Positions 10,401 to 23,597 of a DNA stretch of 64,000 nucleotides are shown in pieces (the stretch's first letter is position 1; each line of letters starts with the position of its first letter). The notes below the pieces were generated by a model. The model was given only the letters and a program-made list of their open reading frames with translations, had not been told where the DNA came from and searched no databases. The position numbers and the translations under genes were made by a program. The DNA comes from Adineta ricciae (taxonomy: Eukaryota; Rotifera; Eurotatoria; Adinetida; Adinetidae), in NCBI GenBank assembly GCA_905250025.1, contig CAJNOJ010000001.1, positions 1,550,001-1,614,000 of the forward strand, written 5' to 3'.

Positions 10401-13400
10401 GCTCAATCTCAGCTAGCACGTGAATTGCCATTCGATCAATCACTATCATCCATGATGGTACGACTTTCTCTTCCCTGCAATGAACATTATCATCATCTGT
10501 TTTAGAATAATCAGAATCATTGGTCAAATGAAAATCGTCTCGATGTTAGTCGTCAATTGTTAACTAGTGAACTATCGACAATAAATGCATCGACAGCGCA
10601 AATTATTATATTAACATCGGATGTAAATAATCCACATCGACGTCATGATGATTCGAATCATTCACTGAGCACTGCAATCTCAACCATAACCAACAATTTG
10701 AATGAATTCTGTAGAGAAATGGATGTTTATCGAAATTTAGTCAATGATAAAACCAATTTACCCGATCAAACACGTCGTTTATGCACAGTGTTCAATGAAT
10801 TGTTAGCCTATATACAAACCTTGACTGAAAATAATTATGATTCAGCAACTCGACAGAATGTTTTGGTTACAGCAAGTCGTCTAGGTGAAATCAGCCAAGA
10901 TCTTGTACGTCGCCTAACCAATGATGCTGATTGTTCCGTCGAATATCAAGAGAAACTATTAACATTAGCCAAATCTGTTGCCAATACGACTGCTCTGTAT
11001 GTTCTCAAAGCTAAAGATATCGCTACAAATGTTCAAGAGCAACAAATAGTCAATGAAATTATTTCAACAGCTACGCAGTGTGCTCTGGCAACATCACAAT
11101 TAGTTGCATGCACAAAAGTAAGATCTATTCTGGCATTTGAAATCGATTCAACATTTGTCGGGTGTTTCAGGTTGTAGCTGCAACGATTTCCAATCCATTG
11201 TGTCAAGAACAATTGATTGAATCTGCACGCGGTGTCACACGTTCAATTGAAGCTGTTCTTCAGTCTTGTGTACCACCAATGACACCGGAAGTTTTCTTTT
11301 CTGATCTGACAGATGCCGGACGAATCGTTCGAAAAACTCTAAATGAATTTCTACTTCATATTAAACTAATAACCGATACAACAGCTGCTAATTCGGATCG
11401 GATGTTCTCTCCACTTACGAACGGTACACCAAAATTACTTGCTCGTCGATTGGTTGCCACGGACGATATCGAAGAAATCGACGAAGAAAATGAAGAGAAA
11501 CATCACGATCAATCTATCGAGCAGATCTTAGTAGCTAGTGATCGTTTGTTCTCGTCGATGGGCGATGCAGCTGAAATGGTCAAACAGGCAAAAATTTTAG
11601 CACAAGCAACGGCTCAACTTGTTTCATCATTACGTCAGCAAGCTGAATCGATCGATGACAATACCAATGAACAGAAACGATTTCTATCAGCTGCGAAAAT
11701 GCTTGCTGATGCAACATCCAAAATGGTCGAATCCGCTAAAGGCTGTGCAACCAAACCTCATGACACTCACCTTCAGTATCAACTGAAGAACTCAGTGGAA
11801 GAACTTCGTTCAGCAACGAACCTAGCAATAACAAATAGTAACAAACGAAAAGTATTCAAACGAGTCGAACAATGCGCTAAGCACTGCGCTTCGTGTGCCA
11901 CTCAATGTATTGCAGCAACATCAGCTCTGGCTATGATGAATAAAAATCAATCATCACATCAAGAACTTGTTCAACAATGTAAAATCATTGCCGATCTCAT
12001 CCCAAAGGTTGTACAGAGTATTCGTGCTTCAATGATCAAGCCAGATTCTTACACATTTCAAAATAATCTCATTAATGCATGCGAAGATTTTCTCGATCCA
12101 GCTGTTCATCTCACCAACATTGCTCGAATTGTCGTGCCAACCGTACATGATCAGTCACAAGCATTGCATTTGAATAACAGTTCGAAACAATTAACACAAG
12201 CATTGAATGATCTAAGAGCCTATGTTAATCGAGTATGATTGTCCGATTTGAATAATACATCGCTTTATGAGAATGTATTCTAGGCACAAGAATTAAACAA
12301 CTCAATTGGAATAGATAGTGAATCGATTCTTGAATTAAGCGAATTACTTGAAAGAGAGTTGAATGATATCAAACGGCAAGCAAAAAGTGGAGATTTACAA
12401 GTACGACCCAATGAAACGGTTTGTATATCTGCAAGAGATCTTCTATCGTGCTCATTACATTCTTGTCCATTATATCGGTTAGATTGATACGTGTTCATCA
12501 CAATATGCATCTGTATGTAAACAGTTTAATAGCATTATTGGTCGATTGCTTAACGCAGTGCATCATGTAAAGCTCAAGTTGATATTCATTTCTTATTTGA
12601 AGGCATATTCTTGTTTATTTTTCCAGAACGATGAAAGAGGTGTCGACGACTGTGCACAGGACATGCTTCAACTTTTGCGTCGATTTATCAATTCAACGCG
12701 TGATTTAATTGCAACGATCACCGATCATCAAATGCAAGATTCAACTATGGAACGTTCACGCGATGTGTTAAAACATACAATTCAACTTCTTCTTGAAGCT
12801 CAACGTGCTCTTCGCACACCACATGAGCAAAATAAACTACCTACCATCGATCATGAACTTTCAACTGCTGTCAATGCTTGTCTGTCAAACATGCCATCGC
12901 AACGTTATCTGAACGAAGTCATTAAACAAATGTCGGAATATGTCTATACGTTAGCTGGACCGTTTGATCGTAAAACAGGTCCACTTTCTATTTCCTCCGA
13001 AAATATCGACCGTGCTGCTGCTGATCTCAATCAAGCAACTACAGATCTAGTTGTTAGTACACATAAAGGTGTAACGAATGATCTAGCCAAAACATCGGCA
13101 CGATTCAGTCGAGCATTCGGAGATTTCATTGATAATGGTATACACTATGTTAATCATCAACATGAAGATGATAAACGATCGCGTCTAATCGTATCACTCA
13201 AAAATGTTCATACATCGTCGAATCAATTATTGGAACGAGCAAAATCAGTTTCTCTCGAACCGTCAGTAGTAGAACAAGATATGAAATATCAATTAGCAAA
13301 TGCTGCCAGGTAAATGTCTTTCTATTCTTGAATATTTTTATTAATTGTATTTCCTTCTAGAGCGGTAACAGAAACAATCAATGATGTTATCACCGCATGT

Positions 13401-16400
13401 TTAGTGTCGAAATCTGCAAACAGTGTCGAACACACTGAATGTGATAATGCCATTGTAAAAATGGAAACATCAAAGGCTATATTACAACAAGCAGTCTTAC
13501 AGCCATGTGCCAACTATACGTATTTTGATGCACTCGATCATGTAGTGGAAAATTCGAAGCGTTTAGGAGAAGCGATGACACATATTGCTAGTGCTTCGAA
13601 GAATATCAATCATAGTCTATTTGTTCAAGCTGTTCAAGAAGCATCGAAAGCAGTTTGTCATTTAACGGAAGCATCAGCTCAAGTAAATTTTCTTTGCTTT
13701 CGCGTCATTCAAATGGTGGTAGATGTCCGTATATTTAGGCAAGTTATTTGATTGGTATATCGGAATTGACATCAACGAAAGGAAGTACACCTGTACTCGA
13801 TCAAGTGTTATTCAATCGAGCAGTTGAAGCCATTCGACATGCATGTGCAGATCTAGCAAATTCATCAATCAACCGAGACGATGTTAGTATACTAGTTTTT
13901 GAAAGGCAGATGCGAACAATCATTTGAGACATTTTCTCATTATCTTCGGAACGATCATCGATTTCGTCTTTCATTTAGATTTTAACCTTGGCAGCAACAG
14001 TTGCTAAGAACACATCATCTCTATGTAATATCTGTCGCGATGCATCGTCGAATACAGCTGATCCAGTCGCTCGACGACGTTTCGTACAATCTGCTAAAGA
14101 TGTTGCCAATGCAACTGCCGAACTTGTCCGTGCTATCAAAGTATATAAATAGCATTTCTCTCTCTCGATATAGAATAATCTCTTTGTTTCGTCATTATTT
14201 ACAGATCTTAGATAGTTCGTATACACCAGAAAATCATCGATATTGTATGGAAATAAGTCGACCGTTACTTCAATCAATTGATGAACTTCATACATTCGCC
14301 ATGTCTAAAGATTTCGCAGGCGCTCCACCGACAATTAACGCTGCTGTGAGGCTTCTTTTCAATTGCAAACGTTCTTATAACTAATCATTTTTATTTTTCT
14401 CAGGGACGTCAATCACAAGAACCAATCTTATCGGCTGCTAGAAATGTTGTTGATGGCGCATGTCGTATTGTTGAATGTTCAAAAACTTTAATCGTCAACT
14501 CCAAAGAAGCTTCATTATGGCAACAACTTGCTACACATACAAAGACTGTTTCAGAGGCAATCAAACGTTTAGCCACATCTGTCAAGCACGTTGATTAAAT
14601 TGTTAGCTTCTTAAATGAATACATATCTATCTTTTGTAGGGATTTGACACCTGGACAACAGGAATGCGAACGAGCAGTTGAAGAACTTCGAAGACTTTTT
14701 CAAGAAATTGATAAAGCAATGATGAATGTTGATTCGATACGTAAGACGGATAAATCACCTCAGGTTCGTTTCTATCTTCTTCAATATTACATCTTTGCAC
14801 AAGCGATCATTTCTAGTTCCACCACGAGCAAATCTCCTCGAGTTCTCATTTTCTTGTTGAGCTAATCAATAATATTTGTCAATCATCGAAACGCGAACCA
14901 GAGCGTATCGGTGCGTATGTATCGCAATTTATCACGTATTTACAACCATTCATTCATCATACAATCAATTATACCTCCTATGTGATTCATAAACACGAGA
15001 AACTTCTAATTTTGGAGCAAATTAAGGAGCTAGTAGAAACAAGCCTACAGATGATCCTGAGTACTAAAGAAGCAGGTGGAAATCCGAAGAACGTTCAATG
15101 GCATAAAATTGTCGAGACGAATAGTGATGCTCTGATAAAATTAATCAGAAAATTAGTTCAAATATTACCAGAACAATCATCAGCCAATGGATTAATGAAC
15201 GGTTTGTGTGAAAACATTCGTCAATTGATATCCACGTTAGAGACAACGAAAATAACCAATCAAGGTCAATACATTGATTGTCAAGCTCGAATGATTGAAG
15301 TTCTCAGACAATTAGCTAGATCGATGAAAACGATCAATGATTCGATCGATATTCGACATTTAGCGAATCAATTAACACGTGAATACAATGAATTAGTCCA
15401 TGCGACATACGGGGCAGTTGGAACTGCAAATACAAATGAGTTATCAATACGTATTAAGAAAGCTGTACAAGATTTAGGCTTTGTTTTGATTGAATTAATT
15501 GAAAAATTGACACAAAACAAATCGAAATACGAATTCGATAGTGTTTGTCAGAAAGTAGTGGAGAAGGTAAGAGAAATCGATTGGATTAACTGTGGATTTA
15601 TTTGCTTTTCACTTGTTTAGGTTTCGAACGTTTTAACAGCATTACAAAGTAACTTACGTGGAACACAAGCTTGTATCAATGCTGCAAGCACTGTCCGTGG
15701 AATCATTACTGACCTCGTAAGAATCGAAGAATGTTTCATATATCGATAAATATCGTTTTTTAAATTCGAAAAGGATACAACCATTCTGTTCGCTACAGCT
15801 GGTTCATTGAATTCTGAACATGTTGACGAAACATTTGCTGACCATCGTGAAGCTATTTTGAAAACGGCCAAAATACTTGTAGAAGATACGAAAACATTAG
15901 TTGCCGGTGCTGCATCAACACAGGAACAATTAGCATCAGCGGCGCAGGCAGCTGTACGCACGATAACTAAAGTAAGAAATTGTAAAATAATAGAGTCCAA
16001 GTAAATCGTGCGCTATTTTCAGCTTTCTGAAGTGGTCAAAACAGGTGCTGCATCTTTGGGTGCGAATGATGGTGAAGCACAAATTATGCTTGTCAATAGT
16101 GTGAAAGATGTGGCTGTTGCTTTGAACAATCTTATCAACGTAACGAAATCAGCAAGTGGAAAAAATATTGATGATCCCGAAATGCAAAAATTGAAAGAAT
16201 GTGCGAAAATTATGGTCACGAACGTCACATCTTTATTACGTACAGTGAAAACTGTGGAAGATAAAACACAGCGCGGAACGAATGCACTAGAAAGCACTAT
16301 TCAATCAATTGCACAAGAACTTCAAACATATAGTAATGGACAACGAACAGGAAACTACACTACACCCGAAGAGTTGGTTCGTGCGACCAAACAAGTAAAT

Positions 16401-18437
16401 CATTACCTATGATAACTTGCTTTGAATTAATCTACTGGAATTTTAGTTTACAATAGCAACATCAAAAGCGGTATCAGCTGGTCAATCGTGCCAACAGGAG
16501 GATATCATCGTTGCTGCCAATCTCGGTCGTAAATCAATATCTGATCTGTTAGCTGTTTGCAAATCCACTGCATATGCAACTGATGATCGAAATCTACAGC
16601 AACGCACAATGGATAACGGACGAGCGTGTGTACAAACATACAAGGAATTGTTAGAAGCAATTCATACGTTAATTCAAAAACCATCGAATGAAATCAGACA
16701 AAAATTACTTCAGTATTCACGACTTATCGCACAGTCAACACATGAACTTGTTCAATGTGCTGCGCAGTTGAAAGGTAAATCGATGAAAATTAGATTTTAG
16801 TTATGAAAAAACGAAGAAAGTCTTTGTGCATAGGTACAGATTTGATTGATCCCGATGATCCAACTTATATTGCAGAAAATGAACTGTTCAATGCTGCCCA
16901 ATCAATTGAATCTGCAGCAATGAAACTGTCACATTTGAAGCCTCGTCGAAAAATCAAAGTGATTATGAATCTCATTCAAAACTCTCTTTCAGCCGCACTA
17001 GACAAAGATCTGTTGTCGTGATATGTTTGATATTTGGTTGTTTGATCTTTAATTCAACCGAATATTGTTCATATCTGCACAATTTATCGACTGCGAAGTG
17101 TTCATGGAATTATCCATAAGTTGTATCCTATCCATCTATCATATTGCAAACATTGAATGATCTTAAATGTTTGAAAGTTTTTATCTAAGTTATTGATAAA
17201 TATGTCAGATCAATACAAATGTTTCGTATATATCTAGGAAATCAATGAAAATTTAAATTTCGATGAACAAATCCTGGATGCAGCCAAATCAATAATGAAC
17301 GCAGCAAGTGCATTGATAACAGCAGCAACATCAGCTCAAAAAGACCTTGTTGCACAGGGCAAAGTAAGTTTAAACATTCTAACTAGTCTATAGAAGTAGG
17401 CATATAAATAAAAATCAAATTAATAGCATTTAGCTACAATGGTAATAGCGATAAGCTATGTTTTAGAAATGCACAGATCTGTTTCTTCTGAGAAACAGCG
17501 GTTTGCTTCTTCTACAGGTATCATTTGGGGAAAAGTCATTGAGACGGATTCTTCTCGCGTGCAAATTGTCTAGTTCTTTGTTTTACTTCTGAGCAAATCT
17601 TTGATTTTGCAAAACTGTTCTAAGCTGTCGGATAATGATTTTAATGTTATTTTGTTAGAATAATACAACAGACTTTGACGATTAAAACATAAAATGGTAA
17701 AATTTATTTTCAGCCATGATCTAAGCTTCATATATATATTTCCCTCAAGCTTAGCCGCTTTCTTCGCTTCTACTTACCTGGATTACTTAGGTCCATGTTC
17801 ATATGCATGCGTGATAAACATATGTTCTTGATGCTTTCATTACATTTCGAATATAATCTCTTTTCTCTTTTGTGTAGCTTTCATCTAAATCAAGTTCCGA
17901 TGAAGATGGCCAATGGTCTCAGGGATTAATATCAGCTGTAAGTAGACGATGATCTTCGTCGATTCGATTTCATCTCATTTTCGTTATTATACTTCTATTC
18001 AGGCACGTTATGTCGCATCGGCTTGTCATGTTTTATGCGATGCAGCAAATGGACTTGTACAAGGCTGTGGTACGGAAGAGAAACTGATTTCCAGTGCAAA
18101 ACAAGTTAGTTCAAATACTGCTGCATTACTTGTCGCTTGTAAGGTCAAAGCTGACTTTATGAGTCAATCCATGGCACGTTTACAAGCGGCTGGTAATGCG
18201 GTTAAGCGTGCTGCAGATACACTTGTTCGAGCTGCTCAACAAGCTGTTGATATGCAACAAGAAGAAAAGCATTTCGAAGTTTCGACACGCTTTGTTCCGG
18301 GTATTGCGCAAGAAATCAAATGTAAAGAAGCAATCTTAACCAAAGAACGAGAATTAGATGAAGCACGTAATCGTCTTAAAGCTATACGTTTAGCCAAATA
18401 TGGTCATAGTGAACAAGAATCAGCCGATAGTAGCTAA
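7463..18437 (+). CDS. TLN: Talin, integrin-actin linker
   Basis: A complete talin in roughly thirty short exons. The head F0/F1/F2/F3 (FERM) is encoded by exons 7463-7652, 7700-7800, 7859-8077, 8144-8213, 8269-8539, 8798-8861, 8917-9021, 9078-9167, 9222-9287, 9338-9439, 9491-9576 and 9639-9730. Blocks such as RPLKIRLLDGTVKT, DPVQLNLLYVQ, DFLPKEYAK, LRTYGVTFFLVK, KNKLVPRLLGVTKES and QLIAGYIDIILKK are near-identical to vertebrate talin. Rod helical bundles follow (for example 10308-10457, 10506-11117, 11171-12232, and from 12284). The C-terminal I/LWEQ actin-binding module (QWSQGLISA, EKLISSAKQV, LVACKVKAD) and dimerisation helix end at 18437. Talin activates integrins, links them to F-actin and recruits vinculin at adhesions. 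Oddities are an acidic insertion (about 11467-11510), a 515-base intron (17364-17878), and an unresolved F3-to-rod junction (9731-10307). The start is the first ATG giving the F0 domain. Confidence 0.95.
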
Positions 18438-19326
18438 GCCTATTGTTTTCTTTTATCGCGAAAAGTGTTGGTGCAATTGAAAAAATTTGCGTGTGGATGT
18501 GTGTGTTTTTTACTTGTATAAATACCAAACATTGTTTTCTTACCTTAGATTTAGTTTTTGGTTTCTTATGCATGTGTGAACGTTTTGTGAAACAAAATAT
18601 AACCTTGTTTTTTTGATTGGAAATATGTAAGAAAGAAACTTTCATTCGGCGATGAAAGTTTCCAATAAAATTCATTACATCAACACTCATTAGATTGAAA
18701 CTTTTCTTTTTACCGTTGTCGTTCGATATGAAAGATATTTGGGGCGGTGCAAATGTGAAATCTAATTGATCTTAATGTCTGCCTCCTTTTACACGTGAGA
18801 AACTAATGGTTATTGATCGAGTCGAAGTGTACGCTAAAAATAACCGTTGAGACGCGCTGTAACTCTCGTTGAACTTTCGTTTGGTACACCGAAGAACTTG
18901 AGTTCCATTACATTTTCGTTGCAATGAAACAAATTCAATCATTGCTCCGGAAAACGACACGTTTTTCTTTAAATTTTCTCCGCTTGTTTATTGACATAGA
19001 AAAAAACAAATGCATAGTACACAACGAAATTCCGTGTATTTGTCAAATTATAACGCTAATTTTGATTCATTAGAAGACACCTGATTTTCTAATGAGTATA
19101 TCGCAAGCATCTTCGTTTCATTTGAAGCGTTACATATCATCGTATATGGATTTTTTTTTCATGTACGTCATCAGGAAACATTGAAGCAGAACGCTAGAAA
19201 ATATCATGTAACATTACTAATTGATAATTTGATGAAATCGTCTATCATCGATTTTAATTTAATGAAACATGTAGAAAATGAATGTGAAGTTTGATTTGAA
19301 AGAATTGTTCATATTTACAAGGAGAT
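18438..19326. other. Talin 3' flank and spacer
   Basis: Includes AATAAA at 18664-18669, a plausible talin polyadenylation signal about 230 bases after the stop. The rest separates talin from the convergent minus-strand gene ending at 19327. No gene seen. Confidence 0.5.
18664..18669 (+). terminator. Candidate polyadenylation signal of talin
   Basis: Canonical AATAAA hexamer 227 bases downstream of the talin stop codon, on the sense strand. No downstream GU-rich element was verified. Confidence 0.45.
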
Positions 19327-20621
19327 TTACATTCGTACACGAGTAAAACTTGGTTGTTGACTGTTCTTCGACAGAGAAACTCGCATGACAGCTGTGCTTG
19401 AATGCGAATGTTCGATACGGCGTTTCGATGAGTCACTATGCATGACAAGAGGTGATCCACTTGGAGGACGTTGACGATGATTTTCCTGACTTTTCACCGG
19501 TTGTATTTCTGTATTAATTGCTGATTGTTGTCGACGAGCACGTTTAGATTTTGTTAATTTGATATCGTTGGGACGAAACGTTATCTGATCGATCTTCGGT
19601 GTGAACTTATTTATCGACGTAGATTGTGCTGTTTGACGTTGAATGAGAGATACTTTCGGCTGTAAAGTTTCGAAGTATTTGTTAAGCATTGTTTCGTGAT
19701 CAGAGCGTGGAGAATCAGTTGGTTTACGATGTTTATGCGGATGAGAACGTGATGACTGATGATTGTTTGGTACGGTTAATTTCTCGGGAGAATTTTCGTC
19801 TAAATTCGGGCGTTGACGTTTGTTAACAAGGCGTTTACTTCGTTCGATTAATGTCGCTTGATGATCGATTCCAACATAGATAGGTTTTTGTACAGGTGTT
19901 TGTGCTGGAGCTGATTTACGCGAATTCGTCGATGATCGGGGTACAGATGATCGATTTGATAATCGTTCAGGTTTTATTTGCGATGCACTACGTGATGGAG
20001 CAGAAGTCATAGAACGTGGTTCATGCCAGGATTGTGTATTTGTCAAGGGTTTTGTAGGGATGGGCTCGGCAGGTTGAGATGAGGGTGTAGGAGCGAAATG
20101 CACTCGTTTTGGTGATCGTTCTCCGGCTTTAATTTTCGGAGAATTGTCACCTATTGTGGTCGATATCTGAGGTTGAAGTTGATGATTGGGATCATAGGCA
20201 ATATTGAACGGTTGAACTGATGGAAACATGTTGCCTGGATAGAATGGATTATTCATGTCGACAGAATGTGGCCACTGTTGAAACATCATCTCATTCTGAC
20301 TTGGTGAATAACTACGTGGTGCACCAGGTGGATCTTATGACAGAAAAATCTACATTGTACTGCATTCTTTAATATGTTATCCTTACCATTGATATTCATT
20401 GTGAATTTGTTATCGTAGTCACTGTTCCATAGATCGTACGATTTCGTAAAATCGAGATTAGGATCTTGATTTTCATCGATATTTGTGATCGGGAAATTAT
20501 TCTGGTTAAAACCAATGTCTGAGTCTGGATTTTCTTCTCGCTGTCGTTTCCGTTTATCTTTTTTGTTCTTTATCTTTTCATCATCTCGTCGGGCTGCTGA
20601 GCGATGCAATATTCCACCCAT
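19327..20621 (-). CDS. Basic, disordered protein with a PP1-docking-like RVxF motif
   Basis: Two exons, 20621-20387 and 20333-19327, with a 53-base GT-AG intron, give 413 residues; the total length is in phase. I do not recognise the family. The N-terminus MGGILHRSAARRDDEKIKNK is strongly charged and is followed by lysine/arginine-rich sequence suggestive of nuclear localisation. Most of the protein is Ser/Pro/Gln/Arg-rich with many SP or TP sites and no predicted membrane segment. Residues SPKRVHFAPTP fit the K/R-V-x-F consensus used by protein phosphatase 1 regulators. A more structured patch, YVGIDHQATLIERSKRLVNKRQRP, lies mid-protein. Function is unknown; a PP1 targeting role is only an inference. 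Confidence 0.7.
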
Positions 20622-20952
20622 CGTTAAAAACTGTTTTCGTCAAATCACTGTTTTCTCCTCACTTTCGTTTTTACCTGTACTAATATACACTTCAACGAAC
20701 CCTTACGGACGATATGAGAGATGATAAAGAAAAACATAAAATTATATGTCCTCACGTCGATTGAAAATTCGACGTTCCGCATTAATGACTATGTCCGGAG
20801 GGTATAAGATACTGACATAAACAGTAAATGAAAATAAGACATGGAAGAATTGAATTATTATTATTTTCGTGACACAATAAAATGAGTACCTGACAAAAAA
20901 ATGTTATATGTTGACGAAACGAAGAAAACGGAACAAGACAAAACGAATGTTG
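20622..20952. other. Spacer between two minus-strand genes
   Basis: About 330 bases holding the 5' flank of the disordered-protein gene and the 3' flank of centrin. AATAAA-like sense-strand signals for centrin are not clear. No gene seen. Confidence 0.5.
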
Positions 20953-21754
20953 TCAATATAATGAGGTTTTTTTCATGATTCGTAAGAATTCCTGTTCGTT
21001 GATTTCATCATCGCCATCCCGATCGGCTTCGTTAATCATTTCCTAAGTGAGAGATGACGAGTTAAATCAAAGTTTTCTACCAAAGTAATTTTCTTACTTG
21101 TAATTCTTCGTCGGTTAAGTTTTCTCCTAGTTCTTTGGCGACCCGTTTTAAATTTTTGAATGAGATTTTTCCTGTATTATCGTCATCGAAAAGTCTACGA
21201 GAACATAGTAAAAAAGTGCATAAGAAAAAACAGTTCATGTAGATTTACCGAAATGCTTTGAGTATTTCTTCTTTGGAATCCTTTTCAGCCATTTTTTGCG
21301 CCATTAATTGAAGAAAATCATTAAAATCGATTGTACCTAAATAGAAAGTATTAGACATGTTTGTTCAAAAGTAATCACAACTGACCAGCATTCTCTTTTT
21401 GAATATCAGATATCATCTTTTTTATTTCTTCTCTTTTCGGTTCGAAACCTAATGCTCGCATGGCGACCTAAAATACAGATTAACGATTAGAAAGTGAACA
21501 TCAAAATAGAGTGCGTTTTGCTAACTTTAAGTTCTTTAACATCAATCGTTCCTGAACCATCAGCATCGAACAAATCAAATGCTTCACGTATTTCTGTTTT
21601 TTGCTCCTCGGTTAATTCGGGTCGATTACCAGTCGGTCGTTTCTTGGCACCACCGCCAAGTGTTGGTCGTTTGATTTGATTCGTCGCTGTGGCCTATTCG
21701 AATAAAAACAAGAGTTGATAAGTTCTACGGATCATCAAGATCTATGGTTACCAT
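20953..21754 (-). CDS. CETN: Centrin, EF-hand calcium-binding protein of centrioles and basal bodies
   Basis: Six coding exons: 21754-21752 (only the ATG), 21693-21526, 21467-21385, 21336-21249, 21194-21098 and 21042-20953. All junctions keep phase. The product is about 175 residues, the usual centrin size, with a short basic tail ([13 protein letters not shown]) and then four EF-hand units. These include [17 protein letters not shown] with a [13 protein letters not shown] loop, [59 protein letters not shown] and [15 protein letters not shown]. Loops 1, 3 and 4 look competent to bind calcium. Loop 2 ([15 protein letters not shown]) lacks several acidic ligands, as is common in centrins. It should act in basal bodies of the ciliated corona and in centrosomes. 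The C-terminal KTSLY matches centrin 2-like proteins. Confidence 0.93.
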
Positions 21755-22078
21755 TGAGATTGGAATGTAAGATTATGGAGAGGTTGATTGAAAAGAGAAT
21801 TCGCTCTGCTTAAGCAGGCACGATTGAGAATTGATGCCATGTTGTCAAGCTTACGTCCTCCGAGTTCAATAACATGATTTTATCAGAAAATTCTGCGTAA
21901 ATTTGTCGATCATAGTTGTCTACTGATGTTAATATTTGATTTTTATAATAAAAAGAGGTCATATGTTGAATTATACGTGAACAGATGTCGCTTTAGCTCA
22001 TATTGATAAGAACTTCTTCTTTTTAAAAGATATTTGTTTATTTTATTTCAAATAGCAAACATTCCTTTCTGTCTCATT

Positions 22079-22759
22079 TTAATTAATGACATAAAAACTA
22101 TCACCATTGTTAGAAATACCACTACCATTCCAACGAATAGTACGTGTTGAAACTGCGTGACCAACCCACTAGAACAATTTTCAATTTGCGATAATGAGGT
22201 GAAATGTACCTTCGTCATCTCTTTACCTGATCCCAAACTTGAATACCCTCAGCATTTTGTCCAGTATAAATAGCAGCATGACCAGAATATTTGCCATTAG
22301 GGAATGTAGCAATAGCTGTACCATAAGGAATACCGGCACCACGAACCTATAAAGAAATGATCTTCGAACAATGAAAAATAAATGATTATTGCCGTTTACC
22401 TTTGCACCGCGTACCCATTGGCTTGTTGAGCGTCGATCACCCGTACAAATTCTATATTCATTTGCAGTAATATAACGAAAATTCAGACATGAAACTTACT
22501 TTACGAAACTTACACATTCACCGCAATAGCCACCTGAATATTAAAAGCAAAATAATCTATAATTCACAAGGAACAATATATCATTTACCAGCATGATCGC
22601 AGAGTGATTTTCCACCATATTGACCAGGATTGCTGCATGAGATAGCTACAACTCACATATATGAAAATTTTTTTCTGATGCATGAAGTTTACCTTCAGTT
22701 ATAGAAGCAAAAGCCAGAAAAGCAACTGCCACTGATAAAAGAATACGGATAATTTGCAT
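22079..22759 (-). CDS. Secreted Tae2/Dae2-like (BPSL0067-family) amidase, probably acquired from bacteria
   Basis: Six exons (22759-22693, 22645-22589, 22533-22500, 22451-22400, 22346-22227, 22168-22079) join in phase to a 139-residue protein. Residues 1 to about 22 are a signal peptide, so the product is secreted. The mature part carries CGECVSFVK with a candidate nucleophile Cys48, then GTAIATFPNGKY, GHAAIY with candidate His93, GIQVWDQW, and a C-terminal FYVIN. This order matches the bacterial BPSL0067 family, which I recall is grouped with type VI amidase effector Tae2 and its domesticated eukaryotic form Dae2. Such enzymes cut bacterial peptidoglycan peptides. Extra cysteines at 26, 38, 45 and 55 may form disulphides. 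Introns plus a signal peptide argue against bacterial contamination. A TATA box lies 52 bases upstream. Likely role, by inference: defence against or digestion of bacteria. Confidence 0.72.
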
Positions 22760-22810
22760 GATTGTAGCTATTTTTTGATGAATACATAGTTTGTTACTCC
22801 CGAAACGATC

Positions 22811-22818
22811 TATTTATA
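22811..22818 (-). promoter_or_regulatory. TATA box of the amidase gene
   Basis: Minus strand reads TATAAATA, 52 bases upstream of the ATG at 22759, a suitable core-promoter position for a short leader. Confidence 0.5.
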
Positions 22819-23597
22819 ATGCTGATATTCAAACGATTGAAACCGGCTGATCGAGCTTAGGCGAAGTGCTTTTGAAAAGAGATTATTCTGTTTTAATTTT
22901 AATTTTGTCAAAATATCACCCCCCGCCTATCGTATGATCCATTTCCATATTAAATGGTATTAATGCAGACTTTAGAAAATAATTTCATCTTAGAAAGAAG
23001 ACAAGAAACACTATTAAGAAGCTGATTGATGATAACAGATATGCCACTTTGCTTATAAATAAGACTATGAAATCAAATATCTGCATATCATTTCGCATAT
23101 ACATCATTCAAGAATTATTCATTTTCAATATCATGATTCTCGATTTTATCTTATCAATCTAAATTGTGTATTTTCTTGATTGGTTAAGATATCGTCTACT
23201 GAGATCAACACATGTTGGATGATTCGAATGTACTGGATGTATTCATAGGTATAGGCATGTAAATTGCTTCGATCATTCTCGACGTCCACGTGTACGCCTT
23301 TACAGAAAGAAACGTCTATCTTCGCTCAAATAATTCTAACCAGTAGCATGTAAGCAAGCATTGTCTACTCGTTCGTCTCTTGTTCTCGGTCCGTTCTGTT
23401 ACTTCCACGTTAACACAGCAGCCGCATCCACTGTTGCTTCGCGTGTATGCGCCACGTTTTTATTTCTTCTTTTTCTTCTCGAATACACCCAATGCACTGC
23501 ATGCATCTCGCTTCTTTACTGACTCGTAGTTCTATTTCTTCTCTTCTTCTCTGCTTTTTTTGTGTCGACGAGAAAAAAAAGAGCGAGAAAGAGTGCC
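22819..23597. other. Divergent spacer between the amidase and LEA genes
   Basis: The amidase (minus) and LEA (plus) genes are transcribed away from each other here. The stretch contains pyrimidine- and purine-rich patches but no supported gene. Stress-response elements could lie here; I could not identify one with confidence. Confidence 0.45.
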
